Assembly (NCBI GenBank): GCA_964521575.1
Contig: CAZFSR010000006.1
Location: forward strand, 62,001-126,000
DNA: 64,000 nt
From: 79-D21 sp964521575
Lineage (GTDB): Bacteria > Synergistota > Synergistia > Synergistales > 79-D21
Reading direction: 5' to 3'
The notes below the pieces were generated by a model. That model was not told the DNA's origin. It did no database searches and saw only the letters and a list, made by a program, of their open reading frames with translations. The position numbers and the translations under genes are program-made. Position 1 is the stretch's first letter; the number at the start of each line of letters is the position of its first letter. Positions 42,972 to 51,358 of the stretch are shown in pieces.

Positions 42972-43959
42972 CATGGAGAACGTCAGCTGCCGTGTAGACC
43001 CGTAAGCTACCCCTGACGTTCACTTCCAGCGCGCCGTCAAGGGTGACGTTTTCAGCAATGCCGTAATCGGTACCCGCATCCGTAAGAACCCGTACTTCCT
43101 TACCGATGGTGCTGCATCGATTCCTGTAAAGGGTCACCAGCTGCTGGACGCCTTTCGGGCCTTCTTCCAGCAATCGGAGCTGTTCCGAGAAAACCCGGAG
43201 AACCTCCGCAAGAATTTCGCCCCGATCCGACTCGGTCCCTCTTAAAATCTTGATGGATGACGGGTTGTCGATCCCGGCGGAAAGGAGGTCGCTTTCGTCC
43301 ATGTTAACGTTCAGGCCGATTCCCGTAATCGCGTAGTGAACACGGTCCGTTTCGCTTGCCGTTTCACTCAGGATGCCGCAAAGCTTCTTGCCCTTCCACA
43401 GGAGATCGTTCGGCCATTTCAAGGAACATCGAACGCGGAACATCCGCTCAAGCGTCATTTGGACGGCAAGCCCGGCAGCGAGGTTGACCAGCTGGATCTT
43501 CATCGGCGGAATCCGCGGCCTTAGCAGAACGGAAGCGTAGATGTTTCCGCCGGTGGGCGATAACCAACTTCTACCCATGCGTCCCCTTCCCGTTCTTTGC
43601 TCTTCCGCGATAACGACCAACCCTCCGCTTGCGCCTTGCCTTGCTGCTTCCTTCGCGATTTCCTGGGTCGACTCCACGCTTTCGAAGAACAGGATAGGGT
43701 GCCCTAGCGGACAACCTTCAAGCTGATGTTCGATCCATGACGGGCTAAGATCGTAGGTTGGAGGGCTGACGAACCGATAACCGCGGTTAGGGACCGACTC
43801 GATCCCGATCGTCTCCGCACGGAGGCTTTCTATCCCTTTCCAAATCGCTTGTCGGCTGATATTCAGGTTTTCGACCAGTTCTCCGCTTGAGACCATCTCC
43901 GCCGGCATCGAAACAAGCCGCTTCAGGATGGCCAGCTTGGTCGCCGTTGTCTTCTGCAC
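42952..43959 (-). CDS. birA: Biotin-[acetyl-CoA carboxylase] ligase, bifunctional with HTH
   Basis: BirA attaches biotin to carrier proteins and, with its N-terminal HTH, can repress biotin genes. The 335-residue protein has an HTH (about residues 5-65; SSGELVENLNISRQAIWKGI), then VIAEEQRTGRGRMGRSWLSP, SLKWPNDLLWKGKKLCGIL and GIGLNVN, the ligase core, with a C-terminal SH3-like domain. The start is GTG 43959. No biotin operator or biotin gene was seen here. Confidence 0.95.
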   Translation of the reverse strand: MQKTTATKLAILKRLVSMPAEMVSSGELVENLNISRQAIWKGIESLRAETIGIESVPNRGYRFVSPPTYDLSPSWIEHQLEGCPLGHPILFFESVESTQEIAKEAARQGASGGLVVIAEEQRTGRGRMGRSWLSPTGGNIYASVLLRPRIPPMKIQLVNLAAGLAVQMTLERMFRVRCSLKWPNDLLWKGKKLCGILSETASETDRVHYAITGIGLNVNMDESDLLSAGIDNPSSIKILRGTESDRGEILAEVLRVFSEQLRLLEEGPKGVQQLVTLYRNRCSTIGKEVRVLTDAGTDYGIAENVTLDGALEVNVRGSLRVYTAADVLHVRASED

Positions 43960-43973
43960 AGAATCAACCCCTC

Positions 43974-44002
43974 TTCGGTCTGCGGTAACACGATGTTATA
44001 AT
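43974..44002 (+). promoter_or_regulatory. Probable promoter of prfB
   Basis: A perfect TATAAT (43997-44002) is preceded by TG at 43994-43995, giving an extended -10 box. The -35 region, TTCGGT at 43974-43979, is weak but correctly placed with 17 bases between. It lies in the gap between the divergent birA and prfB genes. Confidence 0.6.
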
Positions 44003-44056
44003 CTTTTTCAATACGCGACAATCACCGAATCCAGGCTTTTCTTGGAGGCAAGGGAC

Positions 44057-45173
44057 ATGGCATTTTTACCGATCCGTACCGTTATGGAGGAACTGAACTC
44101 GCTTGCACGCGAGTTTCAGGACAGTCTTTGACCCTGCAACCCTGGAGCAACGTTCAAAAGAGTTGACGCAGCAGACCCTCGTTACGGATTTCTGGTCAAG
44201 GCCCAACTCTCAGGAAATCCTGCGCGAACTTTCCCAGATTAATTCAAGGCTTGATCTTTGGAACAGGATGCGATCCGAGCTCGAAGAACTTGAAACGCTT
44301 GCCGAAATCCTCGCGGAAAGCGAGGATCCCGAACTTCTGTCCGAATTTTACGCAAGGGCGGGAGTCCTGAAAAAATCGATCAAGAACGACCAGATCATCC
44401 TCCTCATGGGCGAAGAATACGATGACTCTAACGCCATCCTTTCTATTCATCCGGGGGCAGGTGGCCTTGATTCACAGGACTGGGCAGAGATGATTTTCAG
44501 GGTTTACCTTCGATGGGCAGAAGCCCACGGCATGGAAACCCGCATCTTCGACCTCCTGCAGGACGATGAAGCCGGCATCAAGAGCGTAACTTTCATGATC
44601 AAGGGCCCCTATGCCTACGGCTTCCTATCGGGTGAGCAAGGGGTTCATCGTTTGGTCAGGATCTCTCCTTTCGATGCGGCAAAAAGGCGCCACACCAGTT
44701 TTGCTTCGGTTGAAGTGGCGCCTGAACTTCCGGAGAGCGTCGAAATTGAGATCCGTTCCGAGGACCTCGAGCTTCAAACCTGCAGGGCAAGCGGGGCTGG
44801 CGGGCAATATGTGAATATGACGGATTCAGCGGTTCGCATCAAGCACCTGCCCACAGGGATCGTCGTGGGTTGCCAGACCGAGCGCTCCCAGCACATGAAC
44901 CGGCAGGTTGCGATGCAAGTCCTGCGGGCTCGCCTGTTTGAAAGGGTTCTGAAGGAGCGCCAGGAACAACTGGATGCCCTGAAAGGCGAGAAGAAGGAAA
45001 TTGGCTGGGGTAGCCAGATCAGGTCCTATGTCTTGCACCCTTATACCCTTGTGAAAGATCACCGTACGGGCTGTGAAACGGGAAACGTCCAAGCCGTGCT
45101 CAATGGAGAAATCGACGAGTTCCTCATGGCGACGCTCAATCAACGGCGAACCGGCAAAACCAGCCTTTCCTGA
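44057..45173 (+). CDS. prfB: Peptide chain release factor 2, with programmed +1 frameshift
   Basis: RF2 releases chains at UGA and UAA. The gene is in two frames: 44057-44128 encodes 24 residues and ends CTT TGA; a +1 shift at CTTTGAC (TGA 44129-44131) moves to GAC at 44130 and continues to 45173, giving 371 residues. AGGA upstream of the slip site may aid the shift. Motifs are the stop-codon recognition tripeptide SPF (RISPFDAAKRR) and the catalytic GGQ in GAGGQYVNMTDSAV. This autoregulatory frameshift is known in many bacteria. ATG 44057 follows GGAGGCAAGGG. Confidence 0.97.
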
Positions 45174-45193
45174 CCGGAAGGAGACGATGTGAA

Positions 45194-47002
45194 ATGCTCC
45201 TCCGTTTTCTGAAAGCACATTTCCTGGCTTTAACCCTCGTTTTTGCTTTCCCCTTTTTCGCCGAAGCCGTTGCCTTCATCCCTGAAACTCCGATGATGAA
45301 GATCGGCGAAGTCCGACCCGGCATGCGCGGCGAAGCGCATACGGTCGTAAAGGGCCAGGCGGTGGTGACGTTTCCGGTCACGGTGGTGAGTGTGCTTCCA
45401 AGAAAAGGAATTCCGAAACACCTGATTCTCATACGAGCTGAAGGACCCATCATCGAAAAAACCGGTGGAATCGCGGCAGGGATGAGCGGAAGTCCCGTCT
45501 TCATCAACGGGAAAATAGTGGGGGCCATCGGCTACGGCTGGAATTTCAGTGACCACCGGCTCGGCCTCGTCACTCCGCTGGAAGACATGATCGCTGTTTT
45601 TGACTGGAAGGATGTCAAGCCGGCCTTCTACAAGCCGCCCCTTCCCGAGCCTTCGACCGTTTCTCCCGACGTTTCTTCTTCGGATATCTCTTCCGGTGAC
45701 ATCCCTTCAGCGGATGCTGAGCCACTGGTTACGCTCTTTGCGGACGGCATGAGCCAGCGCGCCATTGCGGGGCTTTCCTCGGCCTTCAACGGGAAAATCC
45801 TTGCGATGGGAAGCGGAATGGCGGAGAATCTTCCGCCCGTGGAAACGGTCCGCAAAATGAATCCCGGAGAAGCCGTCGGCGTGATGCTGGCGTGGGGGGA
45901 TGTCAGCCTTGGAGCGACGGGGACGCTTACGGCGGTCTCTAAGGATGGCCGATTCCTTGCTTTTGCCCATCCGTTCATCAACAATGGAGCCGTCGCCTAT
46001 CCCTTGACGCGCGCCTGGGTCCATGATGTGGTTCCGAGCATCGAGTCTCCTTTCAAGCTCGGGACACCAATGAGCATCATTGGAACGGTCACTCAGGACA
46101 GACCCCAGGCAATAGGCGGGAAACTCAATGTCTATCCTCCTTCTTTCGATTTCACCGTCAATCTTGACGATGTCGACAACAAGAAGAAGATTCGAAAGCG
46201 TTTCCATGTCGCCGCGGCCCCGTTCCTCTTATCCAAGCTGGCACCGGATGCCCTGACCGGTCTTTTGGACGATCTCTGGGGGCAGGTAGGGGCCGGAACC
46301 GCCAGGCTCAACCTGTCCGTCTCCGGGCCCAACCTGGCGGGAGGGTGGAACAGAAATAACCTTTTCTTCTCTGAAAAGGACCTGACGAAGGAAACATTGA
46401 AGGAATTCAAGGAATTGGTCGAGGTCATCGCCCTGAATCCCTTTACGGAAATTGCGCCACTCGGATTCCAGTTGGATCTCGAAATGACCTCGAATCCCAG
46501 GATCCTCCTGATTGAAGACGTGAAAGTTGACAAACGCAAGCTGAAACCTGGCGAGAAATTGAAGGTCGAGGTCCGGCTGCGCCCGTATAGGAAGGAACCG
46601 TTTGTCCGGAGTTTCGAATTGACGGTTCCGAAGGAGTCTTCCGGAAAAAGCACGGTTGTGGTCAGGGGAGGAGGCATAGAAGAGCCCGGTCAGGATTCCA
46701 TCACCGAGGGAAAAACGACCATTAGGGACCTTCCCACTCTCTTGAAAGAGCTTTCGGTAAGGGAAACCAACAACCAGGTGGTTGTCGAGATCCTATCTCA
46801 ACGAGGCCCGAAATTTCCGTCTAAAAAAGCTTCCCTAGGGCAAGAAGAAATGGATGCTCCGGAGGACGAACCGGAACTCTTGAGTGCCGTTACCGAGAAG
46901 AAACTCAAAGAGGGCTCCATGAGAGTCTTCAATACGAATTATTTCGTGGACGGGCTGCAGCGAAGGGATATTTCCGTGACGCCAATCGCTGGGGAGGAAT
47001 AG
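45194..47002 (+). CDS. SpoIVB-like peptidase S55 domain protein, exported
   Basis: The 602-residue protein begins with a signal peptide (LLRFLKAHFLALTLVFAFPF, cleavage near AEA-VA). The S55 serine motif TGGIAAGMSGSPVFING lies at residues 90-106 (Ser 98), and a second block, GRFLAFAHPFINNGAVAYPL, with a likely catalytic His 259, comes later. In Bacillus SpoIVB the His half precedes the Ser half, so the order here is swapped. The Asp seen just before the Ser half in SpoIVB is not obvious. The C-terminal 250 residues look like beta domains of unknown role. It directly precedes mlaE (7 bases). Proteolytic activity is unproven. Confidence 0.82.
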   Translation: MLLRFLKAHFLALTLVFAFPFFAEAVAFIPETPMMKIGEVRPGMRGEAHTVVKGQAVVTFPVTVVSVLPRKGIPKHLILIRAEGPIIEKTGGIAAGMSGSPVFINGKIVGAIGYGWNFSDHRLGLVTPLEDMIAVFDWKDVKPAFYKPPLPEPSTVSPDVSSSDISSGDIPSADAEPLVTLFADGMSQRAIAGLSSAFNGKILAMGSGMAENLPPVETVRKMNPGEAVGVMLAWGDVSLGATGTLTAVSKDGRFLAFAHPFINNGAVAYPLTRAWVHDVVPSIESPFKLGTPMSIIGTVTQDRPQAIGGKLNVYPPSFDFTVNLDDVDNKKKIRKRFHVAAAPFLLSKLAPDALTGLLDDLWGQVGAGTARLNLSVSGPNLAGGWNRNNLFFSEKDLTKETLKEFKELVEVIALNPFTEIAPLGFQLDLEMTSNPRILLIEDVKVDKRKLKPGEKLKVEVRLRPYRKEPFVRSFELTVPKESSGKSTVVVRGGGIEEPGQDSITEGKTTIRDLPTLLKELSVRETNNQVVVEILSQRGPKFPSKKASLGQEEMDAPEDEPELLSAVTEKKLKEGSMRVFNTNYFVDGLQRRDISVTPIAGEE

Positions 47003-47009
47003 ACCCCTT

Positions 47010-47786
47010 ATGGAAGCGGTCCGGTGGGTCGGGAGGATAGCGATACAATTCCTCGAATCGCTCGGTTTTTTTGCCCTCTTTCTTTTTAAATCCGTCCGCG
47101 GGATATTTCGCGGCACGTGGAGCCGAGTGGATTTTTCGAAACAACTGGAACGTGTCGGTGTCAGCTCCATACTCGTCGTCTCCATCACGAGCGCTTTCAC
47201 CGGCATGGTCATGGCTGTCCAGACCATCGACCAATTTGTTCGTTTTGGCGCAACGAACTATATCGGGGGTGTGATCGGCCTCAGCATGGTCAGGGAAATG
47301 TCTCCCGTGCTGACGGGGTTGGTCGTTACTGGTCGTGTCGGCGCGGCAATGGCTGCCGAAATCAGTTCGATGAGAATCACCGAGCAGTTGGATGCTCTCC
47401 GGGCCTTCGGGTTGGATGACGTAGCCTTTGTGGGTTCTCCGCGCCTTTTCGCCAGCTTGGTCATGTTGCCGATTTTAACGATTTATTCCTTCGTTATCGG
47501 AATCGGAGGGGGTTATCTTTTCGTTGTCACGCGGGGCATACACGGTTCGGTTTTCCTGAAGTCCCTTGAAGCCCTTCTCGAACCGTACGATATTTTCGGG
47601 GGTCTCTTGAAAGCTGCCGTATTCGGCGTCATCATTTCCACAACTGCATGCGCGGAGGGTTTCAGGGCCGCTAACGGCGCAATCGGAGTAGGGGAGGCTA
47701 CCACAAAGGCAGTCGTGTGGAGCAACATGCTGATTTTGACCTTCAACTACATCCTCTCGACGATGCTTTTCGGAGGCATTCGATGA
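47010..47786 (+). CDS. mlaE: MlaE-family ABC transporter permease
   Basis: This is the inner-membrane permease of an MCE-type phospholipid transporter. The 258-residue protein has several hydrophobic helices and the MlaE signature blocks TSAFTGMVMAVQ, VREMSPVLTGLVVTGRVGAA, AEISSMRITEQLDALRAFGLD and CAEGFRAANGAIGVGEATTKAVV. The ATPase and MCE genes follow directly. Confidence 0.95.
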   Translation: MEAVRWVGRIAIQFLESLGFFALFLFKSVRGIFRGTWSRVDFSKQLERVGVSSILVVSITSAFTGMVMAVQTIDQFVRFGATNYIGGVIGLSMVREMSPVLTGLVVTGRVGAAMAAEISSMRITEQLDALRAFGLDDVAFVGSPRLFASLVMLPILTIYSFVIGIGGGYLFVVTRGIHGSVFLKSLEALLEPYDIFGGLLKAAVFGVIISTTACAEGFRAANGAIGVGEATTKAVVWSNMLILTFNYILSTMLFGGIR

Positions 47787-48556
47787 ACCGGAGGGTGCTC
47801 GAGGCAGAATCCATCGAAAAGACTTTCGGGAACAATGTCGTTCTGCGCGGAATCAACCTTGCCCTTTCGACCGGGGAAATCCTTTCCCTCATGGGACCTT
47901 CGGGCTGCGGAAAAACAACCGTGCTCCGGATGGTCGTCGGGTTGATCTCTCCCGATAAGGGAAAAATCACCCTGTTCGGCAAGGATCTCGCAACTTCGGA
48001 AGAAGACGATTCGATCGTCGAGCTTAAGAAACGGATCGGAATTGTATTCCAGGGCGGAGCTCTTTTCGATTCCCTTGACGTTGGCGAGAACGTCGCCTTC
48101 CCTCTCCGGTATTGCCTCGGCCTTTCCGATGAAGACCAGATTCACGCCAGAGTGGCTGCGGTATTGGAACGGGTCGAGTTGCCCGGAACCGAATCCGTGA
48201 TGCCGGCAGAACTTTCCGGGGGAATGAAGAAACGGATCGCCATCGCTAGAGCCCTTGTCCACGAACCGGAAATCCTCCTTCTGGACGAGCCGACAACCGG
48301 GCTTGATCCGCAAACCGCCCGTCACATCGACCGACTGGTAGCGGAGATTGGAAGGCGACTGGATATCGGTATTCTTGCGGTGACTCACGACCTTGTCACA
48401 GCAGTCGGAATTTCCGATACTATCCTGCTGATGGACCAGGGAAGAATTACCTGGAAAGGAACGCCTGACGAGTGGAAAAAATCGGGAGACGAGAACGTCA
48501 AGCGGTTCGCTGACGGGTTGAGACCCGTAAGGGAAGGAAGGACGGTGTGCCCATGA
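47783..48556 (+). CDS. mlaF: MlaF-family ABC transporter ATP-binding protein
   Basis: This ATPase powers lipid transport with MlaE and MlaD. The 257-residue protein has Walker A GPSGCGKTTVLRM near residues 38-50, Q-loop IVFQGGALFDSL, signature LSGGMKKRIAIARAL, Walker B ILLLDEPTTGLDP and the switch VTHDL. ATG 47783 overlaps the mlaE stop (ATGA) and follows CGGAGG; the longer frame has no support. Confidence 0.95.
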   Translation: MNRRVLEAESIEKTFGNNVVLRGINLALSTGEILSLMGPSGCGKTTVLRMVVGLISPDKGKITLFGKDLATSEEDDSIVELKKRIGIVFQGGALFDSLDVGENVAFPLRYCLGLSDEDQIHARVAAVLERVELPGTESVMPAELSGGMKKRIAIARALVHEPEILLLDEPTTGLDPQTARHIDRLVAEIGRRLDIGILAVTHDLVTAVGISDTILLMDQGRITWKGTPDEWKKSGDENVKRFADGLRPVREGRTVCP

Positions 48557-49905
48557 ACCGGGAATTCAAGGTCGGTCTTGCCGTTTTCCTGGCCCTCATC
48601 GCACTGGGGGGGATCGTCTTCATAACGGGTGGGGCCCTGTTCCGGCACGGGGGGAACGTATTCGAGATCCTCTTTCCCGACGCGATGGGGTTGGAAACCG
48701 GCGCTCCTGCCTACGTCTCGGGACTTGAGTCGGGGGCGGTGCGGTCCCTTAAACTTGCCCCGGAAGGAGTCATTGTCACTGTGGTTCTAGACCCGACTGT
48801 CAAGATACCTAAAGACAGCCGTATTTTGATCGGAACAGGCGGACTCCTTGGGAAACCGCTACTCCGAATCGAGCGCGGGACGAGCAAGACCTACGTCGCA
48901 CCGGGCGAGCGCCTCTATGGGGAGATTCCACCCGATTTCGATACCTTGCTTGAGGAATTGAGGGACAACATTAAAGTCCTGGGGGCGACATTCGGGCACT
49001 TCAACGATCTTTTCGGCGATCCGGAAAGGAAGGAAAGACTCCGAAAGGCACTCGACAATCTACCGGGACTCATTGATGACGGTCGTAACGCAATGCGCCG
49101 GGTCGGTGATGCCGGAACTGAGATTAGGGAACTTGCCCGTCTCGGCCGCATACAGGTCAAATCCCTTTCCGAAAGCCTATCCGCCCTTACTCGGGACCTG
49201 GATCGCGTCGTCCTCGCAAACGAATCCGACATTCGAAAGTCCATCGCTTCGCTTTCCTCTTTGCTGGAACGGGTCGACAAGACTTTCGCCCAGTTTGACG
49301 AAGATGGACTTGCCGGGAATGATCTCCGGGCGGCGGTCAAGAATCTTTCGAACGCTGCAAAGGGAATCGAGAAGCTTTCGGCGGCCATGAGCGATTTTTC
49401 CGGTGCGCCAGAAGCATCAGAAACGATGAAGGGGCTGAAAAAAACACTTAAGAGCGCGGAACGGATCGTTTCTGCGATAGAATCGGTCCAGCCTTCCATG
49501 GAAGTCGCGATCCAGCATCGAACCCCCGGAGGTTCGGAAGAGAACGGCTGGGCGATGGACCTTTCTCTACTGATCGGCAAAGCAGACTCTCCGTGGGGCC
49601 TTCTGCTCGAGGGACACGAACTCGGGAATGGCAGTTCCCCCACGGCCGCAGCAGCCTATCGTACCGCCTGGGGCAGGGTATGGGCCGGGCTTGTCCGCGG
49701 CGATGTCGGCGCAGGAGTCCTTCTGGACCTCAGGGCCACGGAAATACCCCTTTCCTTATCCGCTGAGTGGTGGGATGATCAGGGCGGCAGCTGGGCAGCC
49801 AGGGGGAAATGGCATGTCAGGCCGCACTGGGGTCTCTTTTACGAAAGGATCGAACCGGGCAGGGACTCGCCCGACGACGTGGTGGGGATTTTTTATCAGT
49901 TTTAA
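48547..49905 (+). CDS. mlaD: MlaD-family MCE protein with long helical stalk and beta-rich C-terminus
   Basis: The 452-residue protein has one N-terminal transmembrane helix (VGLAVFLALIALGGIVFITG), an MCE domain (about residues 35-115; PDAMGLETGAPAYVSGLESG), a helical region (about 120-340) of stalk-like heptads, and a C-terminal beta-rich stretch ending VGIFYQF. The final Phe and alternating strands look like an outer-membrane beta-barrel end. E. coli MlaD is about 183 residues. A similar trans-envelope MlaD has been reported for Veillonella. GTG 48547 or ATG 48553 starts it. Confidence 0.9.
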   Translation: MPMNREFKVGLAVFLALIALGGIVFITGGALFRHGGNVFEILFPDAMGLETGAPAYVSGLESGAVRSLKLAPEGVIVTVVLDPTVKIPKDSRILIGTGGLLGKPLLRIERGTSKTYVAPGERLYGEIPPDFDTLLEELRDNIKVLGATFGHFNDLFGDPERKERLRKALDNLPGLIDDGRNAMRRVGDAGTEIRELARLGRIQVKSLSESLSALTRDLDRVVLANESDIRKSIASLSSLLERVDKTFAQFDEDGLAGNDLRAAVKNLSNAAKGIEKLSAAMSDFSGAPEASETMKGLKKTLKSAERIVSAIESVQPSMEVAIQHRTPGGSEENGWAMDLSLLIGKADSPWGLLLEGHELGNGSSPTAAAAYRTAWGRVWAGLVRGDVGAGVLLDLRATEIPLSLSAEWWDDQGGSWAARGKWHVRPHWGLFYERIEPGRDSPDDVVGIFYQF

Positions 49906-49925
49906 CGGAATGGAAGGCGATCCAA

Positions 49926-50531
49926 TTGTTCATTACCTTTGAAGGAGTCGACGGTTGCGGGAAATCGACGCAGGCAAGGCTCCTGAGCGAGTTTCTTTCA
50001 AGCCGGAATGGCAGCGAAGGCGTGGTTTGGACAAGGGAACCGGGCGGCTGGCCCGGTTCCGCGTGTTTGCGAGATTTACTTCTTTCAGGGGAGCTTGACC
50101 ATCCCTGGACGGAGGTGTTTCTCTTCCTTGCGGATCGCTGCGAGCACTCAAAAAGGGTCATCGAGCCGGCTCTTTCGGCGGGAGCCCATGTGCTGTGCGA
50201 GCGTTATGACGATTCGACCCTTGCCTATCAGGTCTGGGGCAGGGGACTTGAACTGGAAAAAGTGGAGCGGGCGATTTCCCTTGGCGGGTACAGGACACCC
50301 GACAAAACTATCCTGCTTGAAGTGTCATTGGAGACGGCCCTGGCGCGTGCATCAAAAAGATCCAGGCCGGATCGGTACGAAAAAGAAGGGAAGCCCTTTC
50401 TCGAACGCGTCCGCGAAGGGTACCGTTTTCTCCAGTCAAGAAACAGGGACCGTTTTATCGTCATTGACGGCGAACCCGCACCGGACGAGGTTTTCAGGAA
50501 GATCCTGGACACCCTGGAGGAGTATCTTTGA
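49926..50531 (+). CDS. tmk: Thymidylate kinase
   Basis: Tmk phosphorylates dTMP. The 201-residue protein has the P-loop FEGVDGCGKSTQARLL near residues 5-20, TREPGGWPGS, the DR-type motif FLADRCEH and CERYDDSTLAYQ. TTG 49926 with an AAGG-type site is chosen; the longer frame at 49809 lies inside mlaD. The tmk-holB-ricT order is shared with Bacillus. Confidence 0.94.
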   Translation: MFITFEGVDGCGKSTQARLLSEFLSSRNGSEGVVWTREPGGWPGSACLRDLLLSGELDHPWTEVFLFLADRCEHSKRVIEPALSAGAHVLCERYDDSTLAYQVWGRGLELEKVERAISLGGYRTPDKTILLEVSLETALARASKRSRPDRYEKEGKPFLERVREGYRFLQSRNRDRFIVIDGEPAPDEVFRKILDTLEEYL

Positions 50532-51358
50532 ACCTCGGCAACCTAAATGCCGGATTCTCCCGCGAAGAAGACGCGAACAGGATGGGCGTCGCGGCAGAAT
50601 CGAAAATACGTGAAGCGATCGTTTCCGGAAACTCCTGGAGGGAACTCGAAGCCGCGCTCAAGCGCGGAATCGTTCCCCAATCTGTCGTTTTTTTTGCGCC
50701 GACTCTCTTTCACGCTTCTTTTGTGGAACTTTACGCCCAATCCATATTCGCTCTTGATGACGCAAAAAAAACGGAGCCCGGAATGCGATGGAACGGCGAA
50801 TCACACCCTGACATTCTCCGGCTCGGCACACCGGAAACACCTCCCGGCATAGAGGACTGCCGCAGCTTGCTTGGAGACCTTTCATCACGCCCCGTCTGTT
50901 CTCCGTACAGGCTAGCGGTTGTCCATTGTGCAGACCGCCTTAGTCCTCCCGCCGCGAACAGCCTTCTCAAGATCACCGAGGAACCGCCTCCAAGGGGCAG
51001 GATACTTCTCCTTATGGAAGAGGAAAACCTTCTTCCTACGCTACGCAGCAGAAGCTGGATACTTCGGATGCCCCTTGAAGAGGCCGTAAATGCCGTTCCG
51101 CCTCCGGGAAGCGATGAGGAATGGCTTCGATGGCTTCGATGCGCGGGTTCGGAAAAAAACGATGCGGTCTTTTTGAATGCAATGGCCTGGGCAAGGTGGT
51201 ATGCTCTTCACGGCGATTTTCGGAAGGCGGCCGATCTTGACTGCCTGGTGAACTTATCCCAGAAGACAAGGCTTTCGGGCGCCATGGTCGCCGACTTGCT
51301 ATTTTTGATGACGAGAGAGGACGTCTCCCTTGAAGACTTTTTTGATCCTTTACGGTAA
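50528..51358 (+). CDS. holB: DNA polymerase III subunit delta', divergent
   Basis: Delta' is part of the sliding-clamp loader. The 276-residue protein keeps the delta' core SPYRLAVVHCADRLSPPAAN and NSLLKITEEPPPRGRIL, and the SRSWILRMPL strand (arginine of the SRC motif). It has no P-loop-like sequence in the first strand region and no four-cysteine zinc module, both of which are seen in Bacillus HolB, so it is reduced. TTG 50528 overlaps the tmk stop; GGAGGAG lies upstream. Confidence 0.88.
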   Translation: MNLGNLNAGFSREEDANRMGVAAESKIREAIVSGNSWRELEAALKRGIVPQSVVFFAPTLFHASFVELYAQSIFALDDAKKTEPGMRWNGESHPDILRLGTPETPPGIEDCRSLLGDLSSRPVCSPYRLAVVHCADRLSPPAANSLLKITEEPPPRGRILLLMEEENLLPTLRSRSWILRMPLEEAVNAVPPPGSDEEWLRWLRCAGSEKNDAVFLNAMAWARWYALHGDFRKAADLDCLVNLSQKTRLSGAMVADLLFLMTREDVSLEDFFDPLR

